A stretch of 64,000 nt of DNA. Source: Neocallimastix lanati (nom. inval.) (lineage: Eukaryota; Neocallimastigomycota; Neocallimastigomycetes; Neocallimastigales; Neocallimastigaceae). The notes under the pieces are model-generated. The model searched no databases. It saw only the letters and a list, made by a program, of their open reading frames with translations, and had not been told where the DNA came from. The translations under genes were made by a program, and so were the position numbers. Positions 40,560 through 51,500 of this stretch are shown here, one piece after another. The first letter of the stretch is position 1. Each line of letters begins with the position of its first letter. Where the stretch lies: contig JACVTC010000274.1 of the NCBI GenBank assembly GCA_016946835.1, positions 1 to 64,000 of the forward strand, written 5' to 3'.

Positions 40560-40719
40560 TAACTATAAAATATATAAATTTAAATGTCAGATAAATAAAG
40601 CCACAATTTATAATAGTAAGAACGAAAGTATATAATCAAAAGTCAGAGAAATATAAATTTAAAATATCACAAAATAAAAGAAATTAATTAAAAAAAAAAA
40701 AAAAAAAAAAAAAAATTAA

Positions 40720-40846
40720 ATTATATAAAAATTGAAAAATAATTTGGCTTGACTTTTTAACAAAATATTTAAATGAATGTGTAATGAAACAATTAGAGAA
40801 ATATTTTATTAGCAAGAATAGAAGAGTATTAAACTTACAGGGGAGA
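40720..40846 (+). pseudogene. Terminal fragment of another copia pol
   Basis: ENNLA, a stop at the Asp position, LF(T)K, then YLNECVMKQLEKYFISKNRRVL fits the copia RNase H C-terminus (…NLADLLTKYLN…) with small frame slips. CAGGGGAGA (40839-40846) is the polypurine tract before the following LTR. Confidence 0.65.
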
Positions 40847-41115
40847 TGTTAGAAATAAGTTTAATATAATAAATAATAAATAAATATAAAATAAAATTAA
40901 CGTAAATAGAAGTATAAAAAAAAAAAAAAACTTAATTATAAAAAAAAATAAATTTATGTATATTGTGGCGTATATCATTAAAAAATATACATAATAATGA
41001 ATCAATGTAAAATTGTTTTAGATAGAAATATAAATTTGCTCTTTATAAATTATATTATGTATGTGAATTCGTTTAATATAATAAATATAAAGTGTGATTA
41101 ATAAAAATCTTAACA
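40847..41115 (+). repeat. 3' LTR of copia fragment
   Basis: It starts TGTTAGAAATAAG directly after a purine tract and plausibly ends ATCTTAACA at 41115. The end is inferred from the CA rule, since no partner LTR is present. Confidence 0.6.
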
Positions 41116-41221
41116 TAAGATAAAAATAAATATTTTCAACGAAATACAATTATAAGAAAATAAATATTTATTATTTATTATTATTTAATTATTTATTATT
41201 ATTATTATTATTATTATTTAA

Positions 41222-41256
<35 letters not shown>

Positions 41257-41299
41257 TATTATTATTATTATTATTAATAAAATCATTTAGAATATTATT

Positions 41300-42045
41300 T
41301 ACTGAAAAAAGTGTCTTTTTCTTAGATATATATTTATTGATGATTTAATTCATCAATAAAATGGCGTAAATATTCTAAAAATTCTCTATTTGGAATTTTA
41401 AAATATATTATATCTTTCGATTTCTTTTTTTTTTTTTTTTTTAATTAATCTATTTTTATATTCTTGAATTTCATCTGCATCCATATTTAACTACTTTAGG
41501 GTTATTTGATGAAATTTTTATAATTAATTTATTCATATTTTTTATATTTTCTTTATATTCTTCTTCGTCTGCTACTGTTAAATAACCAAAAAAAAATATA
41601 AAACTTTCTAGCGGTCTTCATATGTTAAATAATTTTATTCAATTAGTGAAAGTTTATCAAATGAAAATTCAATTATTTTACCACATAATAAATTTAAAAA
41701 TTCCACATCAAAATTAAGGATACTAATTTTAAGAAGATTTTTTAATTCTTCATTTTTCTCTGAATAAATCCAATAATTGGATAATTCAAAATTATCACTT
41801 TTATTCTTATTTTTCTGAAAGAATTTTATTATATAATATGGATAATAAATATTTTTAATAATACCTTTATCAGAAAAATAAAAATATCCACAATATTTTT
41901 TTTTTATAAGTCTTTCTTTAATTTTATCTTTTGTGTTGTCACTGTCAATTTTTTCTTTGCTATCAGAAATACTAAAATTGAATAACACGTTTTTTAATTC
42001 GTCTTCAGTAAATTCATAGCAATCACTAAAATAATTATCTTTAAA
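41300..42045 (-). pseudogene. AAA/nuclease relic B
   Basis: The minus strand reads NYFSDCYEFTEDELKNVLFNFSISDSKEKI (intact: DYFSDCYGFTEDELNKILSNFNISDNKEKS), then GIIKNIYYPYYIIKF, NYWIYSEKNEELKNLL and FLNLLCGKII, to about the IPNREFLEYLRHFID equivalent. It covers residues ~1010-1290 of the intact paralogue; the nuclease core is absent. The 5' end of the relic runs into a TAAAA/AAATA pentamer array, which replaces the upstream half. Confidence 0.85.
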
Positions 42046-42510
42046 AAAAAAATAAAATAAAACATAAAGAATAAAATAAAATAAAATAAATAGTAGAATA
42101 TAAATATTATTAAAGTACAAATTGAATAAAATAAAATAAAATAAAATAAAATAAAATAAAATAAAATAAAATAAAATAAAATAAAATAAAATAAAATAAA
42201 ATAAAATAAAATAAAATAAAATAAAATAAAATAAAATAAAATAAAATAAAATAAAATAAAATAAAATAAAATAAATAGTAGAATATAAATATTATTAAAG
42301 TACAAATTGAATAAAATAAAATAAAATAAAATAAAATAAAATAAAATAAAATAAAATAAAATAAAATAAAATAAAATAAAATAAAATAAAATAAAATAAA
42401 ATAAAATAAAATAAAATAAAATAAAATAAAATAAAATAAAATAAAATAAAATAAAATAAAATAATATATAAAAAAATAAAATAAAATAAAATAAAATAAA
42501 ATAAATTACA
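42046..42510. repeat. AAATA pentamer array with internal duplication
   Basis: About 460 bp of (AAATA)n, interrupted twice by the same spacer (TAGTAGAATATAAATATTAT... at about 42091-42126 and 42274-42310), so the array contains a duplicated unit of about 183 bp. On the minus strand it reads as FILFY peptide repeats, an artefact of composition. Confidence 0.92.
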
Positions 42511-42685
42511 GAAAATTTAAACAATTTTATATTATATTATATTATATAAATATATAAATATAAATATATTTTTTCAATTATTGTATATTTTAAATTAAAT
42601 TATTTTTATTTTATTTGTTAGGGTTTGGAATGGTTAATCCATTTGATATATAAAATAATTTATTATTTTTATTATTTATATTAAC

Positions 42686-42935
42686 TGTTAGAATAGGTGA
42701 AACATATGAAATAAAGTGTCATATTTTATTAAAAACATATTAAAATAACTTAAAATTGAAGCCTATTTAATACATTGTCAAATATGTTAATGCATATTGT
42801 AATAAATTAAATATACAAGCCACATTATAAACATATAAATACCTGTAAATTCGTATTAGTTTAATCTTTAGTTAACAATATAAGTAGCTCAATAATAACC
42901 CTTAATCATAATATATTCATTTAATAAAGTTAACA
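42686..42935 (+). repeat. Solo LTR (candidate)
   Basis: TGTTAGAATAGG...AAAGTTAACA, 250 bp, with TACAAGCCACATTATAAA inside, the same CAAGCCACA-then-TATA layout seen in LTRs of element 2 and the miniature element. No internal domain follows; no clear target duplication. Confidence 0.6.
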
Positions 42936-42980
42936 TATAAATTTCCAAATTCCTAATATTAACAAATATTAATAAAAATT

Positions 42981-43200
42981 TGTTACAATATGTGAATTTA
43001 TATATTAAATGAATCTAGAATAATGATCATATAAATTATTAATATAAACAATAATATAATGTAATTAATTAAAAGTATTCTAGAACAAGCCACATTTTTA
43101 GTATAAATTCATGTAAATTTCATGATGTTGAACATGGCTAGTTAACCTATTTTATATTTACTTATAAATAAACCTTTTTAATGAAAAACTTCATATCAAA
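42981..43200 (+). repeat. Second solo LTR remnant
   Basis: It begins TGTTACAATATG and contains CTAGAACAAGCCACATTTTTAGTATAAA, closely resembling the middle of the copia 2 LTR (CTAGAACAAGCCACAATTAAATATAAA). The 3' end near 43195 is approximate. Confidence 0.6.
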
Positions 43201-43384
43201 TAAAACAAAAATTTAAAGAAATATATATAATTTTAATAAAAATAGTTAATTTTTAAAATTTTGATTATAAATTTAAGTAATAAAAAATTCATTCATTCAT
43301 TAATTAATGATTAAAGTTAAAATTTAAATTCCCTCAAATAAGAATTAAAATAAAATTAAAAAAATTTTTTTAACTGAAAAATAC

Positions 43385-43422
<38 letters not shown>

Positions 43423-43514
43423 TAAAAAAAATTAATAATAAAAAAAATTAATAATAAAAAAAAAAATAATAATAAAAAAAATTTAATAATAAAAAAAAAT
43501 TAATAATAATAATA

Positions 43515-43920
43515 ATAAAAAAAAAAAATTAATAATAATAATAATAAAAAAAAAGTAAAAACTTTTCAATTATATGATGATAATTTTTTTTTTTTTTATA
43601 AAATATTTTTAATATATTTATTTATTATTATTTAATTAAAATAAAATATAAAATGTTGAATTTTAAACAATTTATTAATAAAATAAATAATAATTATTAT
43701 TAAAATAAAAATAAATTTATAAAATTTTTTGTCTTAATATTATTATTTATTATTTAATTATTCAATTATTAATAATATTCAATTATTCAATTATTAATAA
43801 TATTCAATTATTCAATAACTATTAATTTTATTTATTAATTATTTATTTATTATTTATCTATTTATTTATTCTTAATGTTTGCTTATTTTTTTTAATTTTT
43901 TTTTTTTTTGCATTATATTA

Positions 43921-43963
<43 letters not shown>

Positions 43964-44935
43964 GTTTTACCTTTAAGTTTTATTATCATTTTCATTATTT
44001 TCATATTCTTTTATATTTCCATCATTTACTTTCATTTCAATAAGGCATTTTTTCTAAAAAAAAGCCATACCATACTTTATAATACTTGTAAAATCATTAA
44101 ATTTAAATTTTTCATCATATTTTTTTTTATCAATTTGGTTTATAGCTATTTTACATGCTTCACTCAAAGAGTTCTTGTCATCGCTCTTTGGTACTTTAAT
44201 TTCAATTATAATATATTCATCTTTTACTTTTTCATTAGGAAAACCTATATCAATTATACCGTGTCCACTTTCTTGTTCTGATGCTAAATCTTTAACATTA
44301 AGATTAAAAAAACAACTGCATTAAAAATAGTTGATAAAAATTTTCAGGAGGTGAACTTTCCGTCGATTCTGTCGATTCCGTAGTTTTCTTTGATTTCTTT
44401 GATTTCCTTTTGTTACTAATAGGTACATGACGAAATGATGTAAACTAAATATTGATAGATATTTACTTAAATTTTCATTAATTACTTTTAATTTTTTTTT
44501 TTTAATTTTTTTTTTTTTTTTATAAATTTTATTAATAAATTCATTTAGAATATCATTTACTGAATAGGAGTCTTTTTCTTAGATTTATATTTTTTTTTAT
44601 TTTTTTTTGTTATTTAATTCATCAATTAAATGATGTAAGTATTCTAAAACTTCTTGATTTGGAATTTTAAAATATATTATATCATTCGATTCCTTTTTTT
44701 CAAGTAAATTATTTTTATAGGATTGAATTTCATTTGAATCTATTTCCATTAATTTAGATTTATTTGATGTAATTTTTATCATTTTATCATTCATATTTTT
44801 GATGTTTTCTTTATATTCTTCTTCATCTGCTTCTGTTAAATAACCAGAAAAAAATAAAACTTTCCAGATGTCTTTATATGAATTATCTTTTTTTAAATAA
44901 TTATATTCAATTGGGGAATATTTATCATTTACATT
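43515..44935. repeat. Segmental duplication of 27838-29310
   Basis: From AATAATAATAATAAAAAAAAAAGTAAAAACTTTTC onward the sequence follows 27838-29310 through the 3' flank and into the C-terminal part of the AAA/nuclease gene (listed as relic C). Similarity is very high in the flank and lower in the coding part. Low-complexity differences are mainly lengths of T runs. Confidence 0.85.
43975..44935 (-). pseudogene. AAA/nuclease relic C (nuclease end)
   Basis: Minus-strand equivalent of residues ~1150-1431 of the intact protein. It includes the nuclease segment (IIDIGFPNEKVKDEYIIIEIKV-like at about 44200-44260) and FKIPNQEVLEYLHHLIDELN (44630-44680). Frameshifts occur near 44060, 44310 and 44450, with an AT-run insertion at 44485-44525. 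Remaining catalytic motif residues can still be read, so decay is moderate. Confidence 0.85.
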
Positions 44936-44961
44936 TCTTTTTCGTAATAAGGAAAATAAAA

Positions 44962-44998
<37 letters not shown>

Positions 44999-45051
44999 TC
45001 ATTGTATTTTATTTAAGAATATATAATTATTTAATATTTTAAATACAATTA

Positions 45052-45094
<43 letters not shown>

Positions 45095-46932
45095 ATATAG
45101 AATAAATAAATAAATAAATATAGAATAAATAAATAAATAAATAAATAAATATAGAAATAAATATAGAAATAAATATAGAAATAAATATAAGGTCTAAACT
45201 TCAAAATAAATTTTATATAAAAATATATTCAAATTAAAGAATTTTGTAATTAGAATAATTAAAATTTAAAATTATTCTGAAAATAGATAACAGAATTTTA
45301 ATTTAGAATTAAAATTTTTAAACTTAACAATAAATAAGTAAATTTATAAAAATAACATTATCTAAAACTTCATATCTGGAAATCCGAATATGATAATTTA
45401 AATCTAAATCTGTAATTTAAAGTTATAAGATATATAAAATGACTTATTTTAGAAGTATGCAATGGAAACTCAAATTCCTAAATTATACAAATAAACATTT
45501 AAAAGTTTTTGGAAGTAAATAAACAAACTAAAGTTCTAAAATACTTAAATTCCAGAAATTTCTATAAAAACGTTTCAATTAAACAATAAAGCATGAATTT
45601 AAATTTTAAGCAATTTTAAGATTTAAATAAAGAAATTTAAATTTTATAGACATTTCAAACTTATGTCAGATAAATAGTAAAAGTTAACAAACAAAACATT
45701 TTTTTTTTTTATCAAAAGTAATTGTTAACAATTAATTATACATTATCAAATAAAAATCATAATACTATTATAATATTATTATCTATATTACATATTTTTT
45801 TTCTATTAATTTTATTCGTAATAAAAATTGCAAAGTTGTTATATTGTGAATTTTAATAAATTTGTATTACATATGAAACGTATGTTATTTAATATAATTT
45901 TATTATTATTATTATTATTATTACTAATATTATTATTTATTTATTATCATTACAATTATAATTATTATTATTTATTTATTATTTATTATTATTACTAATA
46001 ATATTATTTATTTATTCTTTATTAATATAATTATTACTATTATTATTAAAATTGAATTAGTATTAACACTTTTTATATAAAAATTAACAAAAAAAAAAAA
46101 AAAAAAATTAAAAATTACGTTATTAAAATTGTAATTAAATAAAAAAAAAATAATAATTAATATATTTTATTGTTTTATAATGTACTTATAGTCAAAAATA
46201 ATATAAACTAATTTTAGTTAAATGAAATATATGAGTATTAACACTTTTTATATAAAAATTAACAAATTGTAATTAAATAATAAAAAATAATAATAATTAA
46301 TATATTTTCAATATTTTTATTGTTTTATAATATACTTTTATATTCAAAAATAATATAAACTAATTTTAGTTAAATGAAAAAGTATAAAATAGATATTTTA
46401 TATAATATATTTTTTTTATTATACATCATTATAATTTATATTTTTATATTTTTACTATAACACGAAATTGTTTCAAAAAAAGTAAAAAATTTCCTTATAA
46501 AGGTTAAAAGTTATAACAGATAATAGATTAAAAATTGACGCTATACAGGCTAAGAATTTTTTAAATAATTATTTAATATTTAATAAAAAAATAATTAATA
46601 ATTATATAAAAAATAATAAAATGAACATTTTTGTAAATGTTAATAAATTAACTCATATTATTACAAATTATTAACTCTATTTCTACATTTTAACCAATAG
46701 CATTTTAAACAAGACATTCAATATCAATTACTCGATATAGATTAATTAAAAAAAAAAGTTATTTTTATTTTTCATTTATTAATATTTTGTAGTATTCACA
46801 TGATCATTTCAGACCAATTAAATTATTAATAATAATTAATTTTTATATTTTAAATTTATTTTTTTTTTTTTTATTTTTTTTTTTTTTTTTTAAATTTTTA
46901 AATTATATTTTAAATATAATTTAAAAATAAAA
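44936..46932. other. Gene-free stretch
   Basis: It contains a poly-A run (44960-44990), an AAAT/AAATAG tetramer tract (45052-45190), TTA microsatellites (45898-46010) and a duplicated segment: TATTAACACTTTTTATATAAAAATTAACAAA occurs at about 46060-46092 and 46235-46266 with similar following sequence. No coding frame; the promoter of the downstream gene must lie in its last part. Confidence 0.5.
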
Positions 46933-48384
46933 ATGGAGCCAGAAAAAAAAGTATTTATTGAGGGAGATGATTTCAAAAGTTGTTTGAATGATGAAGAAGA
47001 AAAACAATTGATTGAACAATTTAATAGTGTAAATTTATTTGATCCAAAAATTGATTCACTTTTTAAAGTAATATTTGGAAATCCTAAAAATACAGATATT
47101 GCAAAAAGTTTAATAAAAGCAGTGTTACCAGTAGAAGAGGAAATTGAAAATTTAGAATTTAAATCTACAGAAATATACTCAAATTCGAATTTTAGTCCTA
47201 ATCAAAGGAAAGTTATTGTTGATATTTATGCTGAAGAAAAAGATAAAGGAAAATATTATATCATTGAAATGCAAATACATGAAGTACCTAATTTATTAGC
47301 CCGTGCAGAACTTTCAACTTCAAGAATTTTTGATAACCTTTATACTAAAAATGAAACTCAATTCAATAAAAAGATATATTCCATTAATTTTTTATATTAT
47401 GATATGTTTCCAAATGATGAGGATTATTATCATCATATATTTCCACATGAATTTAATAAAAAAAATATATGTATACCTTTTAAAGATACGGTTATAATAG
47501 AATTAAAAAAATTTAATGAAAAATTTCATGTATCTGAAATAAATGAAAAATTATTAAATAATGAAAAACAAAGAAGATTAGATGAAAGAAAATTATGGTT
47601 TGCATTCTTATCTAAAATTAATGTATTATATCATAAGCCTTCTATTAATTCTAATAAATATTTAACAATTGAAAGAGAAATAAAAATTAAGAAAAAAAAT
47701 GATAGTCAAAATCAAGAAAATGTTGATAAAAATCAAAACGAAAACGATGAAATGAAAAAAGTAGCTGTTTATATAAAAAATGACATATCAGATGAATTGC
47801 TTAGGCTTTTAATAAAGGTTGGACCAATTAGAAAAGCATTAGAACTTTGTGTGAATCTTAAAGACGTAGATAAATATGTTAGTGAGGTTGAAGATCATAC
47901 AGGTTTACTATCATTATTAGATGAAAAAAATAAAGAATTAGATAAAAAAAATAAAGAATTAGAAGAAAATAAAAAAGAAAGGGAAGAAGATAAAAAAAGA
48001 ATAGAAGAAAAAGAAAAAGAATTAGAAGAAAATAAAAAAGAAAGGGAAGAAGATAAAAAAAGAATAGAAGAAAAAGAAAAAGAATTAGAAGAAAATAAAA
48101 AAGAAAGGGAAGAAGATAAAAAAAGAATAGAAGAAAAAGAAAAAGAAATAAAAGAAATAAAAGAAAAAAATAAAGAATTAGAAAAAGAATTAGAAGAAAA
48201 TAAAAAAGAAAGGGAAGAAAAAGAAAAAGAAAGGGAAGAAAAAGAAAAAGAAAGGGAAGAAAAAGAAAAAGAATTAAAAAAAGAAATAAAAGAATTGAAA
48301 AATCTTTTATTAAATAAAAACAATAAAAGAAATAATTATAACGAAAATAATAATAATGATATTAATAAAAAGACCAGAATTTAG
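46933..48384 (+). CDS. Rpn-type PD-(D/E)XK nuclease / putative transposase with coiled-coil tail
   Basis: 483 residues, intact and intronless. The N-terminal ~300 residues match the Rpn/PDDEXK_2 family (annotated in bacteria as recombination-promoting nuclease or PD-(D/E)XK family transposase): LFDPKIDSLFKVIFG (35-49), then VIVDIYAEEKDKGKYYIIEMQ with D97, E112 and Q114 as the D-ExQ active site, and the conserved RAELSTSRIFDNLY block. After a linker (residues ~255-275) comes LIKVGPIRKALELC and then a highly charged coiled coil from ~330 to ~460 containing three 21-residue repeats (ELEENKKEREEDKKRIEEK...; 63-nt units from about 47956). Bacterial Rpn proteins cut DNA and stimulate RecA-independent recombination. 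The coiled coil suggests oligomerisation. Bacterial origin by transfer is likely; the host function is unknown. Confidence 0.9.
   Translation: MEPEKKVFIEGDDFKSCLNDEEEKQLIEQFNSVNLFDPKIDSLFKVIFGNPKNTDIAKSLIKAVLPVEEEIENLEFKSTEIYSNSNFSPNQRKVIVDIYAEEKDKGKYYIIEMQIHEVPNLLARAELSTSRIFDNLYTKNETQFNKKIYSINFLYYDMFPNDEDYYHHIFPHEFNKKNICIPFKDTVIIELKKFNEKFHVSEINEKLLNNEKQRRLDERKLWFAFLSKINVLYHKPSINSNKYLTIEREIKIKKKNDSQNQENVDKNQNENDEMKKVAVYIKNDISDELLRLLIKVGPIRKALELCVNLKDVDKYVSEVEDHTGLLSLLDEKNKELDKKNKELEENKKEREEDKKRIEEKEKELEENKKEREEDKKRIEEKEKELEENKKEREEDKKRIEEKEKEIKEIKEKNKELEKELEENKKEREEKEKEREEKEKEREEKEKELKKEIKELKNLLLNKNNKRNNYNENNNNDINKKTRI
47956..48160 (+). repeat. 63-nt coding tandem repeats
   Basis: Three near-identical 63-base units encoding the coiled coil of the Rpn-type protein, followed by shorter GAAAAAGAAAGGGAAGAA repeats (about 48205-48270). 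Confidence 0.9.
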
Positions 48385-49115
48385 TAAAAATATATATATA
48401 GATAATATATATTTATTATATAATAAAAATATTATATATTATTAATATGATATTCTAAGAAAATTATTAAAATTCTTAATCTTTTAAATTTTTTAATTTT
48501 TTTTTAAACTATTTTAAACTAATATTAAAGACATATATTTTAAAAAAAGAAAGAAAAAATTAACTCTTTCTTAATTTAATAATTCAATTTATTTTCCTAA
48601 ATATATTAAATAATATTTAACTAAGAAGATATTTTTTGTTAAATATTATTAATATCATTAGTTTTATAATAAATGTTATTTTTTATGATTAAATATTTTT
48701 ATTATTATAATCAAATCATTTGTTTTTTAATTTTTTTTTTTTTTTTTTTTTTTTTTTATTTTAATATTTTGAACGATTATAACATTTAAAAAAATATTAA
48801 AAGATATTTTTATGTAATTAAATATAATTATTAATCAATAAATATTATTAATTTTTAAAAATAAATATTAATTATTAGTTGCATATTATTTAAAAATACG
48901 TCAAATTGCGAAATTCAAAAATGCAATACTTTAATTTGTGACGTGTGACGTATATTAATTTTATAATTAATTAAATATAAAAGTACATAAAATTTAGTAC
49001 TTTTCGACTTTAATGCTACAAATTATAATAATTATTTAAAAAATTATTATTTTTATATATTTAGCAGTTTAAAATAATTGAATTTTTATATTCGTAGTTT
49101 AAAATAAGGCTTTTT

Positions 49116-49172
<57 letters not shown>

Positions 49173-49611
49173 TAAATTAGATAACAAATATAAATAATTA
49201 AATATTTTCATTTTTATTATTGATTAATTATTTTTACTTAATTCATTTTAATTAAATAAATATAATAAATAAATATAAATAAAATTTTAAAGAATAATAT
49301 ATTTTTAATTATATTTTAATTATGAAATATAATTCATTAAAAATAATTATTTACATTGTTTATTTTATTTAATATTTATATTTTGTATTTTTATTATGTT
49401 TATTGTTTAAATAGTAATAAATTTATTTAAAACAATGATTTAAATATAGTTTATAATATATTATAAAAAATAAAAATATAAATAGTTTTAAAAACTATGT
49501 TTATATTAATTATATTAAATAAATATAATATTTAATATTGTATTTGTGTAGATAATATATAATATTTTAATTATACATTATGTATTTTACTTTAGTTTTT
49601 GTTTATTTTAT
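48385..49611. other. Non-coding stretch with long poly-T
   Basis: It has a T run of about 50 bases at 49118-49169, another at 48729-48757, and a patch at 48896-48957 where TACGTCAAATT is echoed in reverse by AATTTGTGACGTGTGACGTA, giving TGACGT motifs in inverted arrangement. No coding frame. Confidence 0.5.
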
Positions 49612-49822
49612 TTATACGTAAACATCACACTTACAATAGAAAACATAATTATCACGCCAAACCTTCCGTACCAGGATATTTAATCTTTTTAATCTTTTTA
49701 TTGTGACATTCAACCTATTTGTAAAAGTTAGCGGCTACATCTACTCTACATGAATCAGCATAAGTAAAACATGCTAATATCATAAGTACGAAAGCATATA
49801 AGTAAGTTAAATTAAATTTCAT
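49612..49822 (-). pseudogene. Small secreted cysteine-containing protein, broken
   Basis: ATG at 49822 begins a textbook signal peptide, MKFNLTYLYAFVLMILACFT, with likely cleavage after YADS or nearby, followed by CRVDVAANFYK and a TAG at 49715-49717. Beyond it the frame continues VECHNKKIKKIKYPGTEG, and after a one-base shift WRDNYVFYCKCDVYV and stop at 49612-49614. The reconstructed outline is a secreted protein of about 66 residues with Cys at the mature N-terminus, one mid-chain and a CKC near the end. One nonsense and one frame change are present. Family not recognised. It is too short for standard ORF calling, so intact paralogues may be missed in annotations. Confidence 0.6.
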
Positions 49823-50054
49823 TGTGAATAATTTTGTATATAAGTATTAATTATATTTTTTATAGTTATTACAAATATAATATTTTTCATTTTAAAAATA
49901 TAAAATACTTTTAAAAATATATATTTATTTTTTATTTTTAATTATATTAAATATTATTTATATTCACAACTTTAATTTAATTTGAATATTTAAATAAATA
50001 ATATAATAAAAATATACAATGTTTTTTAAATAAATAATATAATAAAAATATACA

Positions 50055-51057
50055 ATGTTCAAAAAAGAAAATAATAATATTACTGGGGTAAAAAAAAAAA
50101 AAAAACTTTTAAATTCAGAAGATAGAAAAGATGTATTAAACAATTTTAAATCATTTTTAGAACTTAATAAAAATACATTAAAAATTGATGATTTAATTAC
50201 TACAGATTTTGACTTATTAGTCTATGCAATTCAAAATAATTGTCCATTACCTTTAATTGAATTTATTAGTGAAAAATGTCAAAAATATAAAACAAGTTTA
50301 AATTATGAAACAAAACAACATGAAGTACCATTATTTATAGCATTTGAAAATACCATTCCAAAACAACGGCTTAATAATACTACAGATACAACAAATGATA
50401 ATAATAGTATCAATACCTCTAATACAACTAAAACAAATGAAACTAAAAAAAAAAAAAAAAAAAAAAAAAAATTATTTTTAATGAAAATTTTATTAAAATA
50501 TTTAATTATTTAAAGAAACGTGGGTCTGATATTAATTTTTGTAATAGTCGTGGTGAAAATTTATTAATATATATTTATAATAAAAGATTGTTAAACATTA
50601 AAATATTTTTAAACTTTTATATAATAATAATGTGAATTTTAACTATTTTTTAGAAAAATTATATATTGCTTCAAGTGAAGATGAATTTAATGAAGAATTT
50701 ATAAATAATATTCAAATAGTTTGTCATGATACTAATGTGAATAGAGAAAGTTTTAATAAATATTTAAAGGTTGCAATAAAAGAATATCATAATCGTATCA
50801 ATAAACTTATTATGTTATTAGTACAAACTTCAAAAAATAAAACCAGTATAAGCATTAGAAAGTTTAAAAAGTTTTGCAAAGATTTTACTGTAGATGGAGT
50901 AGTGAAAGTACCTTTTAATTATTTATATGATTTAGTGAATGAAAATAATGATAAAGAAATTAAATTTTTATTAAATAATAATGTTAAAATGTATTGTAAT
51001 AATATATTGTTGAATATATATATATATAATAGTAAAAAAAAAAAAAAAAAAAAATAA
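50055..51057 (+). pseudogene. Ankyrin-repeat-like protein, frameshifted
   Basis: Three frames join into one protein. 50055-50513 begins MFKKENNNITG and has FDLLVYAIQNNCPLPLIEFISEKC and HEVPLFIAFEN, ankyrin-like helices. After a poly-Lys stretch and a shift near 50505 a second frame reads RGSDINFCNSRGENLLIYIYNKR, a typical ankyrin loop. A further shift near 50605-50620 leads to NYFLEKLYIASS...FINNIQIVCHDTNVN to 51057. Both breaks are at or near A/T runs. Only two or three repeats are convincing; the domain call is by pattern. The last part, after LLVQTSKNKTS, may be another divergent repeat. It ends in poly-A/AAT sequence. Confidence 0.55.
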
Positions 51058-51500
51058 AAAAAAAAAAAAAAATAATAATAATAATAATAATAAAAAAATA
51101 AAAACTTAAAACTTTTATAAATAATAATATAATGTATATGATAAATATTGTTTTTAAGAATAATGGTATTTACTTTATATTAATATAATTTTTTTTTTTT
51201 TTACTTTATAATAGTTACTATATTTCATAACCACATTAAACTAAAAAATAATTTTTATTATAAAATAATAAAAAAAAAAAAAAAAAAAAAAATATTAATT
51301 TTATATCAATATCTTATTTATTTTATTTTATCACATTATATATTATTATTTCACTGCATATTTATTTATTTTATATTATTTTATTTTGTTTCGATTGATA
51401 CTTGCAATTTATTATAATTCACATATTTATTTTTTTTTATTTTATTTTATTAGTACTTGTATTTTTATTATAATTCAAATATTTATTTTAATTTATTTTA
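51058..51500. other. A/T-run and TTTTA-rich spacer
   Basis: Poly-A, poly-T and loose TTTTATTTTATT repeats precede the minisatellite; CATATTTATTTTATTTT segments recur at about 51357, 51420 and 51478. No coding frame. Confidence 0.5.

Noticed and set aside
41994-42524. 176-residue FILFY-repeat open frame on the minus strand
   Set aside because: Pure translation of the AAATA pentamer array; no start context or non-repetitive content beyond relic B.
47895-48323. Ser/Phe-rich 142-residue frame on the minus strand
   Set aside because: Antisense shadow of the coiled-coil repeats of the Rpn-type gene.
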